Positions 16,251 to 25,498 of a DNA stretch of 64,000 nt are shown piece after piece. Origin of the DNA: JBCCQH01 sp039024435 (GTDB taxonomy: Bacteria; Bacteroidota; Bacteroidia; J057; JADKCL01). Each line of letters begins with the position of its first letter. Within the stretch, counting starts at the first letter, position 1. Below the pieces are notes generated by a model. It made no database searches. It had not been told where the DNA came from and saw nothing but the letters and a program-made list of their open reading frames with translations. Where the stretch lies: contig JBCCQH010000005.1 of NCBI GenBank assembly GCA_039024435.1, positions 69,696 through 133,695 of the forward strand. The letters run 5' to 3'. A program made the translations under genes and the position numbers.

Positions 16251-17140
16251 TCACCTTAGTGACTTGTCTCTTTGCGATTTCCTTCAGTGGTTGTTCTCCG
16301 TTTGACCGGCCGGAGGACATCCCTGCCTACCTGGAATTCCGCAATCCGCGGGTGATTCTGGACGACAACTCGACCTTTACCAGCAACATCGGCATCCGGG
16401 ACGTCTGGCTCTACCAAGGTGGCTTCCTGCAAGGCATATATCCCGTCAATCCGGTCGAAGACAGCAACTGGGTCGCGATTCCGGTCATCAACCTGGAAAA
16501 CAATGACTTTTTTATCGATGCCGGCATCCACGAAACCGGACAGTCGTCTTTTCACCTCCCCTACCCTTTCTGGGACCGGATCGAATTTACCCTGGACCTT
16601 ACGCCGGGCGATACCTTTGTCGTGGAACCCGAAGTCCGTTATGTGGAAGAAGAACGCTATCTGGCGCCGGTCTACGAGCGATTTGATGGCGGTCTAATCG
16701 ACCTCGTGCCGTTCAATTCCAGCCTCATCGAGCTTGACAGCACCTTTGTGCGGCTCTCGACCACCGAAGTCTTTCGGGGCAATTCTTCGGGCTTTGTGAA
16801 TTTCGGGCCGGATGATCGCTGGTTTGAAGCCATCAACTCCACGCCTTTCCAATTGGACAAATCGAAAGACGTCTACCTCGAGATCACCTACAAAAACTCC
16901 GTTCCGCTGGAAGTCGGGCTGGTATACCAAAATATCAGCGGGCTATTTCCCGAATCGGTGGTGACCATCACCCCGAAAGAAGACTGGAACACGATTTACA
17001 TTCACCTAATCGAACAGACGCGCAACATTTTGAACCTGAGTGGCGACATCGCCAACTTTTGGATTTGGTTGCGTGCCGACGGTGAAGGGAATGATGGCTA
17101 TATTTACCTCGACGATATTCGACTCATTCGCGAGAGATAG
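16238..17140 (+). CDS. Lipoprotein, unknown function
   Basis: This 300-residue protein has a lipoprotein signal (LFAISFSGC). It is beta-rich with a jelly-roll-like last part (WIWLRADGEGNDGYIYLDDIRLIRE), which recalls carbohydrate-binding modules. No catalytic motif is seen. It overlaps the upstream oxidoreductase gene by 13 bp and sits 3 bp before the glycosylphosphotransferase, so all three are surely co-transcribed. Confidence 0.75.
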   Translation: MHRLITLVTCLFAISFSGCSPFDRPEDIPAYLEFRNPRVILDDNSTFTSNIGIRDVWLYQGGFLQGIYPVNPVEDSNWVAIPVINLENNDFFIDAGIHETGQSSFHLPYPFWDRIEFTLDLTPGDTFVVEPEVRYVEEERYLAPVYERFDGGLIDLVPFNSSLIELDSTFVRLSTTEVFRGNSSGFVNFGPDDRWFEAINSTPFQLDKSKDVYLEITYKNSVPLEVGLVYQNISGLFPESVVTITPKEDWNTIYIHLIEQTRNILNLSGDIANFWIWLRADGEGNDGYIYLDDIRLIRER

Positions 17141-17143
17141 ACC

Positions 17144-18550
17144 GTGAACCGCACCCTAAAGGCTCTTCAATATTTGCTGCTGGATCTGCTCGTTTCGTAC
17201 GGAGCCTGGATGATCTTTTTCCTGATGCGGCGGTTCGTCTTTGAGAGCGATACCTTTGCCTACACCGACGAAAAGTTCTTCATGCAGTTGGTGCCGGCGA
17301 CAATCATCTCCCTGTATTGGATCTTTTTGTACGCACTGGCGGGGCTGTACACCGATCCCTACCGGAAATCCCGCCTGCGGGAAATCATCCAGGTCTTTAA
17401 GTTTACGCTTGCGGGGGTGCTCTTCATCTTTTTCTTCATTTTCCTAGACGATCCCATTCCCAATACTTCCTCCTACCGCTTTTACATCTACTACTTTTTG
17501 ATCCAGTTCAGCGCGATCAGTGCAGTGCATTTCCTCATTTCTACCAACACGAATTTGCGGCTGCGGAAACGCAAAATTGGTTTCCCCACCCTGATCATCG
17601 GCTGTGGCGAAGAAGCCTTTCGGGTCTGGCAGGAATTGGAAAATCGGAGTTGGTCTCTGGGCTTCAAGTTCACCGGCTTTCTGTCCTTGCCCGAAGCCAA
17701 AGACAACCGTTTCTACGGCAAACTCAAGCATTACGGTGAAATTGGTCGAATGCACGAAGTGATCAATGCCCGCGGCATCGAGGAAGTGATCATTGCCCTG
17801 GACAAAGAAGACAAGGACCGCATCATCGAGGTGGTGGACTTGCTGGAAAGCACCCGCGCCCGCATCAAAATCGTCCCCGGAATCTACGACTACATCCTGG
17901 GCCGGGTCAAAACCACCCACCTACTCGGCTCGCCCCTCATCGAGATCAATCCCCGCATCCTTTCCAATACCGAGGTCTTCATCAAACGCACCTTTGACAT
18001 CAGCGTGTCCCTGTTCATGCTGATCGTGCTCTCGCCGCTCTATCTCGTCCTCGCCATCGCCGTAAAATCCGACTCCAAAGGCCCGATTTTTTACCGGCAA
18101 GAACGCATTGGCAAGTGGGGCAAGCCCTTCCGCATCATCAAATACCGCACCATGCGGACCGACGCCGAAAAGTTCGGGCCCGCCCTTTCCCAGGAGCGCG
18201 ATCCTCGCATCACCAAAGTCGGCCGCATCCTGCGCAAGACCCGCCTCGACGAATTCCCCCAGTTCTGGAACGTCCTCAAGGGCGACATGAGCATCGTGGG
18301 ACCGCGCCCCGAACGGGAATTTTTCATCGATCAGATCGTACAAACTGCCCCTCACTACCGGCATTTGCACCGGGTGCGCCCCGGCATCACGTCCTGGGGA
18401 CAGGTCAAATACGGCTACGCTTCAAATGTCGAGGAAATGATCGAGCGCATGACCTATGACATCCTCTACATCGAAAACATTTCCCTTTTCCTGGACGTGA
18501 AAATCCTGATCTACACCGTACTGGTCATGGTCGAAGGGCGCGGGAAATGA
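17144..18550 (+). CDS. Polyprenyl-phosphate glycosylphosphotransferase (WcaJ/WbaP-type)
   Basis: This 468-residue enzyme transfers a sugar-1-phosphate to the undecaprenyl carrier, the first step of exopolysaccharide or O-antigen units. Four or five N-terminal membrane helices are followed by a CoA-binding-like domain (TLIIGCGEEAFRVWQEL). The C-terminal sugar transferase domain has KRTFDISVSL, FYRQERIGKWGKPFRIIKYR, RKTRLDEFPQFWNVLKGDMS and IVGPRPER. It starts with GTG, 3 bp after the lipoprotein stop. The length matches the family. Confidence 0.9.
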   Translation: MNRTLKALQYLLLDLLVSYGAWMIFFLMRRFVFESDTFAYTDEKFFMQLVPATIISLYWIFLYALAGLYTDPYRKSRLREIIQVFKFTLAGVLFIFFFIFLDDPIPNTSSYRFYIYYFLIQFSAISAVHFLISTNTNLRLRKRKIGFPTLIIGCGEEAFRVWQELENRSWSLGFKFTGFLSLPEAKDNRFYGKLKHYGEIGRMHEVINARGIEEVIIALDKEDKDRIIEVVDLLESTRARIKIVPGIYDYILGRVKTTHLLGSPLIEINPRILSNTEVFIKRTFDISVSLFMLIVLSPLYLVLAIAVKSDSKGPIFYRQERIGKWGKPFRIIKYRTMRTDAEKFGPALSQERDPRITKVGRILRKTRLDEFPQFWNVLKGDMSIVGPRPEREFFIDQIVQTAPHYRHLHRVRPGITSWGQVKYGYASNVEEMIERMTYDILYIENISLFLDVKILIYTVLVMVEGRGK

Positions 18551-18662
18551 AATTCAGCCTCCGCCGCGCGGTGTTCAAATTGATAAATTTGAATGCGTCT
18601 ACGGGAAGGATTTGGGTTGAGATCCCTTTTCGTCGATTGTAGGCCGCGCGTTCACGACGGGC

Positions 18663-18702
18663 AAATTGGAAATTGGAAATCGAGCAATTGGAAATTCTCC
18701 CG
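18663..18702. repeat. Short AATTTCCAAT-type dispersed repeat, copy 2 (inverted)
   Basis: AAATTGGAAATTGGAAAT...AATTGGAAATTCTCC is the reverse complement of the pattern at 15057-15097. It fills the gap before the GT2 gene and makes upstream starts of that gene doubtful. Confidence 0.4.
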
Positions 18703-18728
18703 CCTGTGGGAAATTCGTAATTTGCAGC

Positions 18729-19826
18729 GTGTTACTGTTCGCAGCATCCGCGTTGAGTTTGTTGCCCCTGGCATTCTTGGTGATGGGGCAATGGAGATTT
18801 GCCCGGCGGCGAGACCGGGGAGCCAACCCGGTTGCATGCCCCCCCCTCTCAGTGGTAATTGCCGCAAAGGATGAAGCCCACAATCTTCCGGCGCTGCTCG
18901 ATGCACTCCGGGACCAGGACTATCCCGCACCCTACGAGGTGATTCTGGTACTGGACCGCTGTCGCGACGATTCGGAAGTCATCGCTAGGGCCCGCCCCGA
19001 TGGCCACCTGCGTGTACACACGATTTATGAACTGCCCGCTGGCTGGACGGGCAAAAAGTGGGCCCTCGAACAGGGCATTCAAGCAGCAAAATACCCCCAC
19101 CTGGCCTTTACCGACGCCGATTGCCTTCCGGAAACATCCTGGCTACACGGCTTGGGCAAACAATTTGCTCGGGGCTACGAAGTCGTCCTGGGACTCGGAC
19201 TCTACCGCCGCCGAATCCACTTGCTGAATTACTTGGTCCAGTATGAGACCCATCTCACTGCGCTGACCTACCTGGGGTTGGCGTCCTGGGGCTATCCCTA
19301 CATGGGCGTGGGCCGCAACCTCGGCTACACCCGAGAATTTTACCAGCGGGCCGGCGGCATGACCCCCATTGCGGACCGGTTATCCGGGGATGACGACCTG
19401 CTGATTGACCGCCACGCCCGTACCGCGCGTACGGGCTGGATGACTGAACCGGGTACCCGCACCTGGTCGGAAGCACCGCCGGATTGGAAAAGCTGGTGGC
19501 ACCAGAAAATCAGGCACTTGAGTGCCGGAACCAGCTACCAGGTCCCAACCCAATTAATTTTGTTTGCCCTCAACGCCGCACTAGGAATATTTTACTTATC
19601 TTTAGGCATTGTTCTTTGTAGTAAATGGCCGCTGGAAGCGGAATTGTGGGGATTAATCATCCTGCGTTACGGTACGGGAAGTTGGCTTTTGACCCGAGGT
19701 TATCGGTTCAAATTGCCCCGGCAGATCGCACTTCTGATCCCGCTGTTAGAGGTAATGTACCTGCTGTATCTTTTGATTCTGGTCCCGGCGAGCCTGATAC
19801 TCAAACCTAAATGGAGAGGAAAATAA
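18729..19826 (+). CDS. Glycosyltransferase family 2, membrane-bound
   Basis: The product of about 365 residues starts with a hydrophobic segment, then a GT-A domain: LSVVIAAKDEAHNLPALLDAL, VILVLDRCRDDS, the DAD metal motif in LAFTDADCLPE, and SGDDDLLIDRHA. The catalytic-type QxxRW motif is not obvious. Two or three C-terminal membrane helices follow. GTG 18729 (before LLFAASALSL) is preferred because the sequence before it is repeat-like; an in-frame TTG at 18666 is the alternative. It is likely an envelope glycan or lipid glycosyltransferase; the acceptor is unknown. Confidence 0.82.
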   Translation: MLLFAASALSLLPLAFLVMGQWRFARRRDRGANPVACPPLSVVIAAKDEAHNLPALLDALRDQDYPAPYEVILVLDRCRDDSEVIARARPDGHLRVHTIYELPAGWTGKKWALEQGIQAAKYPHLAFTDADCLPETSWLHGLGKQFARGYEVVLGLGLYRRRIHLLNYLVQYETHLTALTYLGLASWGYPYMGVGRNLGYTREFYQRAGGMTPIADRLSGDDDLLIDRHARTARTGWMTEPGTRTWSEAPPDWKSWWHQKIRHLSAGTSYQVPTQLILFALNAALGIFYLSLGIVLCSKWPLEAELWGLIILRYGTGSWLLTRGYRFKLPRQIALLIPLLEVMYLLYLLILVPASLILKPKWRGK

Positions 19827-19830
19827 TCTG

Positions 19831-20427
19831 ATGGGAGAAGCTTCCAAAAATACCCTGGACGACTTGGAACTCGTCAAACGGGCGAAGAAAAACGATCCCA
19901 AAGCGTACGAAAAGCTGTTGTCGAAGTACCGCAAGTCGGTCTACTACATGCTGCTAAAGATGGTCAACAATTCCGATGACGCGGAAGACTTGACCCAAGA
20001 AGCCTTTGCCAAAGCTTTCAATTCCCTCCACAAGTTTGATTCGAAATACGCCTTCTCCACCTGGCTATTTCGCATCGCCACCAACAATTGCATCGATTTT
20101 ATCCGGAAAAAGCGCATCCAAACCGTCTCCATCGACAATCCGTACGAAAACGACGATGGCGACTCGATGACCTTTGACATTCGGGATCCCAACCTGAATC
20201 CCAATGAGGTTATGCTGAAAAAGCAGCGCAAAGAATACCTCAAAATGGCCGTTTCCAATCTGCCGGCCAAGTACAAGCGCTTAGTGGAGCTCCGCTATTT
20301 TCAGGAATTGTCCTACGAAGAAGTGGCCAAAGAATTGGAATTGCCCCTCGGTACGGTCAAAGCCCAGCTTTTCCGCGCCCGGGAATTGCTCTCTCAGGAA
20401 CTAAAGCACATGCAAGACAAGATGTAA
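19831..20427 (+). CDS. RNA polymerase sigma factor, ECF (sigma-70 family) type
   Basis: This 198-residue sigma factor has region 2 (YEKLLSKYRKSVYYMLLKMV, DAEDLTQEAFAKAFNSL, FSTWLFRIATNNCIDFIRK) and region 4 (LPAKYKRLVELRYFQELSYEEVAKELELP, GTVKAQLFRARELL). No anti-sigma factor gene is adjacent, which is common for the conserved RpoE-like factors of Bacteroidota. The ATG is 4 bp after the GT2 stop, so the two are probably co-transcribed. Confidence 0.9.
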   Translation: MGEASKNTLDDLELVKRAKKNDPKAYEKLLSKYRKSVYYMLLKMVNNSDDAEDLTQEAFAKAFNSLHKFDSKYAFSTWLFRIATNNCIDFIRKKRIQTVSIDNPYENDDGDSMTFDIRDPNLNPNEVMLKKQRKEYLKMAVSNLPAKYKRLVELRYFQELSYEEVAKELELPLGTVKAQLFRARELLSQELKHMQDKM

Positions 20428-20795
20428 TCGGGCTGATCCAAGCCGCTGCATTGTACTCCCCCATTCATCCTCTGCTGCGCTAAGCTGCGCCATCCCAATC
20501 AGCCGTACGGTTCCAAATAGAATGCCGGTCACGGATAGTGATCCGATTAAAAATTGTGATCGCAACGGTATTCCATGGACTGCCGCTGTGACCCGAGTAA
20601 CCCGGGTGCAATCTGCTTCCGCTAGGAGGCTATCTTTTCTTCCCAGACGCGCGGAAGTTTCCCAAGTTGGCGCAACCCATCTCCCGGAAAAAGATCCGGT
20701 AGCAAAATCGCAGAATTAAATTTAAACCGCCGCTCAATGTTGTCCACGCCCTCATCAATAATTTGTATCTTGCGGCCTACCCTGACATACACGAC
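20428..20795. other. Intergenic gap with partial MITE-like copy
   Basis: No gene is supported here. The right part contains the third, partial copy of the MITE-like element; the rest shows nothing I recognise. Confidence 0.5.
20685..20734. repeat. MITE-like element, copy 3 (right end only)
   Basis: These 50 bp match the right end of copy 1: AGCAAAATCGCAGAATTAAA and then TTTAAACCGCCGC. Here the terminal repeat is closer to a perfect complement of the left end GGCGGTTTAAA. A degenerate left end may lie near 20541 (ATTAAAAATTGTGAT), but the interior differs from the other copies. Confidence 0.5.
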
Positions 20796-21290
20796 ATGAT
20801 CACCATCGCTCCGCCGCAGGAAGAGGTCATCGGCCTGACCGACGAAGACCGCAAACTGCTGAAAACGAAAATCGCCGCCTTTCGCAGGGTCGCCATTTAT
20901 CTCCGCCTGATCGCTGCTGCACTCCTCGGCCTGATCACCTGGCTGGTCGATGAATTCCTGGAAATCACCGACATGTATTACTTGTTCTTGTTCAGCTACG
21001 GGGTACTCTACCTCCTCACCGAATGGGCCTTTTTCAAATTTTTCCGGGATCTAAAACGCGAAATCGCGCAAGACAAAAAAGTGGTTTGGCGCGGCACCCT
21101 CACCAAACGCTTCCGCCGCCGACCCGGTCCCGTCGACGGTGAAGGCCCACGGGGATACATCTGGAAGGTAAGCGGCCGCGAATTCGTCCTGCAAAAAAAT
21201 GAGTTCCCGACCGCCCAGACAGGTGCCTCCGTCGTGGTGGAACAACTGCCCCAGTCAAAAATCATCCTCCGGGCGCAGCCACTTACATAA
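20796..21290 (+). CDS. Membrane protein, unknown function
   Basis: This 164-residue protein has a soluble start (ITIAPPQEEVIGLTDEDRK), two membrane segments (about residues 34-51 and 58-80), then a basic soluble C-terminal domain (KVVWRGTLTKRFRRRPG) with a predicted small beta fold. I do not recognise it. The ATG at 20796 was chosen over upstream in-frame codons because it follows an ordinary leader. Its 3' end overlaps the converging lipoprotein gene by 8 bp. Confidence 0.65.
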   Translation: MITIAPPQEEVIGLTDEDRKLLKTKIAAFRRVAIYLRLIAAALLGLITWLVDEFLEITDMYYLFLFSYGVLYLLTEWAFFKFFRDLKREIAQDKKVVWRGTLTKRFRRRPGPVDGEGPRGYIWKVSGREFVLQKNEFPTAQTGASVVVEQLPQSKIILRAQPLT

Positions 21291-21960
21291 GGACAATGCG
21301 CGTCACCTTGCTGTCCTCGGGAATCTCCGATATGTCGTAATCAAACCGGTCCGGCTGGTAATAGTCGCCGAGTGGTACGTGGAAAATCATCCGCTTATTC
21401 GAATAGGGCACCACCAGTTCCATCACCCCATACTCGGGAAAAGGACTCGGGATGACCTCATTGAATACTGCGACGATATCCTTCACTCGGCTGCCCACTT
21501 TCAGTCCGCTGGGATGCGCATACTGGTCCGTTTCGATGCGGATGCGCCCGGTCAGGTGTGGATTTTCGAAGTCTTGCTCCAGGTATAACATCCCATCCGG
21601 GTAGGTGACCATCTTCACGAACCAGGCGACTGTGTCCAGTATGCCCCCTTCCGCTTCGCGAATTTCTTCAAACACCGTGTCTTTCACCATGGCCGCTTCG
21701 ACGCTTGGCACGATATTGTTGTTCCATACCAATGAATCGCCCAACTTTAAAAAATCCATCCCGCCGATGCAGAACTGTCCACTGCCCAGCCCGGAGCATT
21801 CCTCCGCGGCACTTTGAATATTTTTCAGGGAGACTTCACCGGTTTCCTCCTCGGTCGTACCTTCTTTTTCCTTCGACGAACGCTTGCATCCGGTTACTGT
21901 GCCCATCAGAATCGACACGGCGATGAGGGCGAAAGCGATTTTACTCAAGTGCTGTTTCAT
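21283..21960 (-). CDS. Lipoprotein, unknown function
   Basis: This 225-residue protein has a lipoprotein signal (FALIAVSILMGTVTGC), an acidic low-complexity linker (KEKEGTTEEETGEV), then a compact domain with a central PDGMLYLEQDF and SGLKVGSRVKDIVAVF. The latter resembles the SmpA/BamE-like or scaffold lipoproteins that monitor inputs to small domains (weak resemblance). It converges with the preceding membrane protein gene and overlaps it by 8 bp. Confidence 0.65.
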   Translation of the reverse strand: MKQHLSKIAFALIAVSILMGTVTGCKRSSKEKEGTTEEETGEVSLKNIQSAAEECSGLGSGQFCIGGMDFLKLGDSLVWNNNIVPSVEAAMVKDTVFEEIREAEGGILDTVAWFVKMVTYPDGMLYLEQDFENPHLTGRIRIETDQYAHPSGLKVGSRVKDIVAVFNEVIPSPFPEYGVMELVVPYSNKRMIFHVPLGDYYQPDRFDYDISEIPEDSKVTRIVLM

Positions 21961-22169
21961 TGTCCTATCCATTTGTCCGCATAATGCGCTACCCCTACAA
22001 AGTTACATCCCCCAAAGCGCGGGCGCAAAAATTCTCCCGAATGTCAATTCAACAACACACCCGGAAAAAATCACCGCCATGCATCTACCCGAAAGAACAT
22101 TCGGGGAAAAAATAGTTACCTTATCAGAAGTGTTTTTGCTTCGCAATACAAAGAACATTCGTTGATCCC

Positions 22170-24044
22170 ATGAAAAAAAGCGCACTTTCATTGAGTACCC
22201 TGGTGGCCTTGCTGCTCGGGGTTATCTTGTTCCTGCCCGGGACCCTTACTGCACAGCAAGCGGTCCAGCAATCCGATGATATCCGGACCTATCCTCCCAT
22301 CGAAATTCCCAAAGCCGGCGTCGTCGTTTTGGGTGAGCAAACGGAAGATTGGAATCCGTTTCTGAAAACCGTCCAAAAAGTGCATCGCCCCGGGATGAGT
22401 GCCCGCAAGGACGATTACCTGCGCCGCAAGGCCATCGCCAATGCCGAACGAGACGCCGTTCAGGGCCGAGGGGCCAGCGCCAAAACCAGCGCCACCGGGC
22501 CTGCTCCCGCCCAAGGCGTCAATTTTGTCGGGAACAACCACAACGCCGACCCCGCCGACAACGCCCTCTCCATCGGCGCCGACGGCCGCATGATCAGCAC
22601 CACCAACACGCTGGTCAATGTCTACGACTCCACCGGGTCACTGCTGACCACTTCCAGTTTGTTCAACTTCGCCCAGGGGGTCAACATCAGCTTTTTTACC
22701 TTCGATCCGGTGACGGTTTACGATCCCGTAGAAGACCGCTTCGTCGTCGTCTTCCTCTCCGGCAGCAACTCAAACTCGAGCCAAATCGTCGTGGCGTTCT
22801 CCCAGACGAACAACCCCGCCGGGTCCTGGAACGTCTACACGATCCCCGGCCCCACGGTGAACTCTGACGAGTGGATTGACTACCCGCAGATCGGCCTCTC
22901 CACCGACGAATTGTTCATCAGCGGTAACCGCGCTTCCGATGGCTCCTCGAACATCGACCGAGGCAGCGTCATCTTCCAAGTCGACAAAAGCGACGGATAT
23001 TCCGGAGCCTCCACCCTCACCACAGCTTTCCACGCCGTTGATGGGCGCGCTTCCCTGCACCCGGTAGAAGGTGGGCTCAACCTCTACGGCCCGCAGTTCT
23101 ACTTCCTCCACACGAACACCAACAATGCCATCGATATCTTCCGGATCTCGAATACCATCGCCAACAATGGCGTCCTGGACAACCCGGTGGTCCTCCCGCT
23201 GAACCTCAACTACCCCTTCCCGCCCAACGCGGACCAAGCAGGCAGCAATACCGACCTCGAAACGAATGATGTCCGTGTCCAGTCCTCCTACCTGGAAAAT
23301 AGCCGCATCGAATTCGTCATGAACTCGGGCGACAATGGCATCCCGGCGATCTACCACGGAACGATCCAGGTCAATCCCATCCTGCTGTCGTTCTCCGCAG
23401 CCACCGGCCAGATGATCTCCTTCCCAGACTACCACATCTCGTTTGGCGCCATCGCCTATGCCGGTTCTCAAGCGACCAGCGGGGAAAACCGCAGCTTTAT
23501 TTCCTTCAACTACGCCGGTCCGACCCACCGCCCCGGACACGCCGCCGTCTACGTCGACGAGACCGGTTTCAGCAACATCGGCATCTTGCGCACCGGCATC
23601 AATCCGATCACCGGTCCGGGCGTCCAGCGCTGGGGCGATTACAGCGACGCCCAGGAACGTCCCGGTCGCCCAGGAGAAGTTTGGGTCTCCGGTACCTTTG
23701 GCAACCAAAGCTCGGTCCAGCGGACCTACATATCGCAGTTGTTTGAGCCGGTTCCCGTCTCGGTAGAACAGCCCGAACCGGTCGCCGCCGAACTGACCGC
23801 TTTCCCGAGCCCAGCCCACCAGCGCGTCGTGTTTGAGTTCCCGGTGGAATGGGAAGGGGAATACGAACTGGTCATCCGCAGCCTCCAAGGTAATATCGTC
23901 AAGCGCCTCGTGAAAAATTACTTGCCGCAGGGCGAAGCGCGCCTCGCTTTTGATGCAACTTACCTCGCTTCCGGCACCTACATCGCCAGTGTGGAGAATG
24001 GTCAGGAACGCCTCTTCAGCAAGCAGTTCGCAGTGCAGCACTAA
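22170..24044 (+). CDS. Secreted protein with T9SS type A sorting domain
   Basis: This 624-residue protein has a Sec signal peptide (LVALLLGVILFLPGTLTAQ). The central part (about 110-520) is a repeat-like beta domain (GVNFVGNNHNADPADNALSIG, YDPVEDRFVVVFLSG, WIDYPQIGLSTDELFISGN) that looks like a beta propeller. The last ~80 residues form a type A sorting domain (AFPSPAHQRVVFEF, LASGTYIASVENG), used for export and cell-surface attachment through the type IX system. No enzymatic motif was identified. A terminator follows at 24051. Confidence 0.8.
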   Translation: MKKSALSLSTLVALLLGVILFLPGTLTAQQAVQQSDDIRTYPPIEIPKAGVVVLGEQTEDWNPFLKTVQKVHRPGMSARKDDYLRRKAIANAERDAVQGRGASAKTSATGPAPAQGVNFVGNNHNADPADNALSIGADGRMISTTNTLVNVYDSTGSLLTTSSLFNFAQGVNISFFTFDPVTVYDPVEDRFVVVFLSGSNSNSSQIVVAFSQTNNPAGSWNVYTIPGPTVNSDEWIDYPQIGLSTDELFISGNRASDGSSNIDRGSVIFQVDKSDGYSGASTLTTAFHAVDGRASLHPVEGGLNLYGPQFYFLHTNTNNAIDIFRISNTIANNGVLDNPVVLPLNLNYPFPPNADQAGSNTDLETNDVRVQSSYLENSRIEFVMNSGDNGIPAIYHGTIQVNPILLSFSAATGQMISFPDYHISFGAIAYAGSQATSGENRSFISFNYAGPTHRPGHAAVYVDETGFSNIGILRTGINPITGPGVQRWGDYSDAQERPGRPGEVWVSGTFGNQSSVQRTYISQLFEPVPVSVEQPEPVAAELTAFPSPAHQRVVFEFPVEWEGEYELVIRSLQGNIVKRLVKNYLPQGEARLAFDATYLASGTYIASVENGQERLFSKQFAVQH

Positions 24045-24050
24045 CTCGAC

Positions 24051-24073
24051 TTCCGGCGCATTGCTTGCCGGAA
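24051..24073 (+). terminator. Terminator after the T9SS cargo gene
   Basis: TTCCGGC (24051-24057) pairs with GCCGGAA (24067-24073). The T-rich tract ATTTTGTATTTTTG follows within 5 bases. The tract doubles as the -7 region of the mtaB promoter. Confidence 0.6.
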
Positions 24074-24091
24074 TACGATTTTGTATTTTTG
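24060..24091 (+). promoter_or_regulatory. Putative promoter of mtaB
   Basis: ATTG (24060-24063), a 20-bp spacer and TATTTTTG (24084-24091) fit the Bacteroidota promoter consensus. A leader of about 80 bases precedes the mtaB start codon. The -33 element sits in the loop of the upstream terminator. Confidence 0.5.
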
Positions 24092-24179
24092 CAAGGTGAT
24101 TTCCTTGTCGTCACCGGAGATTTCCCGAGACGATGAGGAAATCGCCGTTTTGTAGACCGCGGCTTTCGCCGCCTTTACC

Positions 24180-25490
24180 ATGAAAAAAGTAGGCCTTTAT
24201 ACCTTAGGTTGCAAACTCAACTTTTCGGAAACCTCCGCCATCGGACGGCAGTTTTCCGGCGAAGGTTACGACCGGGTGCCCTTCCACGAAGCGGCGGATG
24301 TCTACGTGATCAATACCTGCTCGGTCACGGACAATGCGGATAAAAAATGCCGCAAGGTGGTCAAGCAAGCCCTCAAGAACAATCCGGAGGCGTACATTGT
24401 GGTCGTGGGGTGCTACGCCCAGCTCAAACCGCAGGAAATCGCCGGGATTCCCGGGGTCGATCTCGTCCTCGGCGCGGCGGAAAAATTCCGCATGTTTGAG
24501 GTCGTAGACGAGTTTGTCAAGGAACAGGAGGGCCGCGTCGTCGCCGGTGAAATCAAAGTGGTCAATGAGTTTGTGCCCGCCTTTTCCCAGGGCGAACGCA
24601 CCCGCTCTTTTCTCAAGATCCAAGACGGTTGCGACTACAAGTGCTCGTTTTGTACGATCCCGCTGGCCCGGGGCAAAAGCCGCTCTGACAATATGGACCG
24701 CATCCAGGCCAATGCCGAACGCCTCGTCGCCGAAGGCACCCGCGAGATTGTGCTCACCGGGGTGAACATCGGCGATTACGGCAAAGATCAACCCGGTAAG
24801 TTCATCGATGTCGTCCGCATGTTGGATGAGGTCGAGGGCATTGACCGGATCCGCATCTCTTCCATCGAGCCGAATCTGCTGACCGACGAGATCATCGACT
24901 TTGTGGCGGGTTCGCGGCGCTTCATGCCGCATTTTCACATTCCACTGCAAAGCGGGAACAACGAGTTGCTGGCCCGGATGCGCCGCCGCTACCGTCGGGA
25001 ACTGTACGCCGACCGGGTGGCCCACATCAAGCGTGCCATGCCGCACGCTTGCATTGGGGTAGACATCATCGTCGGGTTTCCCGGAGAAACCGAAGCCCAC
25101 TTCCTCGACACCTACGAATTCCTCAACCGGCTGGATGTGTCGTATTTTCACGTGTTTACCTATTCGGAGCGCGCCAATACCCACGCCCTCAAGCTGCCCG
25201 ATCCGGTGCCCAAGCACCTCCGCTCCGAGCGCAGCAAGATGCTCCGCATCCTATCGGAAAAGAAGCGCCGGGCCTTCTATGCGCCATACGTCGGGCAGAC
25301 CCGCCCGGTCCTGTTCGAAGAGGAGATCCACAACGGACAGTTGAACGGATTTACCGACAACTACATCAAGGTCGTCAGTCCTTACGATCCGCTGCTGGTC
25401 AATGAAATCCGCGCCTGCCATTTGGCCGAATTCGACGACGCTGGCCGGGTCAAGGTCGAAATCGACGAGGTACCGGTCCGCCACCATTGA
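24180..25490 (+). CDS. mtaB: tRNA t6A37 methylthiotransferase MtaB
   Basis: This radical-SAM enzyme converts t6A37 to ms2t6A37 in tRNAs reading ANN codons. The 436-residue protein has an N-terminal MTTase domain with cluster cysteines (TLGCKLNFSE, NTCSVTDNADKKCR, VVGCYAQLKP), the radical-SAM CxxxCxxC (C-DYK-C-SF-C), and a C-terminal TRAM-like part. The motif order and length fit MtaB rather than MiaB or RimO. The downstream subtilase gene starts 8 bp after the stop. Confidence 0.92.
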   Translation: MKKVGLYTLGCKLNFSETSAIGRQFSGEGYDRVPFHEAADVYVINTCSVTDNADKKCRKVVKQALKNNPEAYIVVVGCYAQLKPQEIAGIPGVDLVLGAAEKFRMFEVVDEFVKEQEGRVVAGEIKVVNEFVPAFSQGERTRSFLKIQDGCDYKCSFCTIPLARGKSRSDNMDRIQANAERLVAEGTREIVLTGVNIGDYGKDQPGKFIDVVRMLDEVEGIDRIRISSIEPNLLTDEIIDFVAGSRRFMPHFHIPLQSGNNELLARMRRRYRRELYADRVAHIKRAMPHACIGVDIIVGFPGETEAHFLDTYEFLNRLDVSYFHVFTYSERANTHALKLPDPVPKHLRSERSKMLRILSEKKRRAFYAPYVGQTRPVLFEEEIHNGQLNGFTDNYIKVVSPYDPLLVNEIRACHLAEFDDAGRVKVEIDEVPVRHH

Positions 25491-25498
25491 GTCCTTTT

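Noticed and set aside
25140..25165. parS-like sequence TTTCACGTG inside mtaB
   Set aside because: Only one half matches the TGTTTCACGTGAAACA consensus; the other half reads TTTAC, so it is likely chance.
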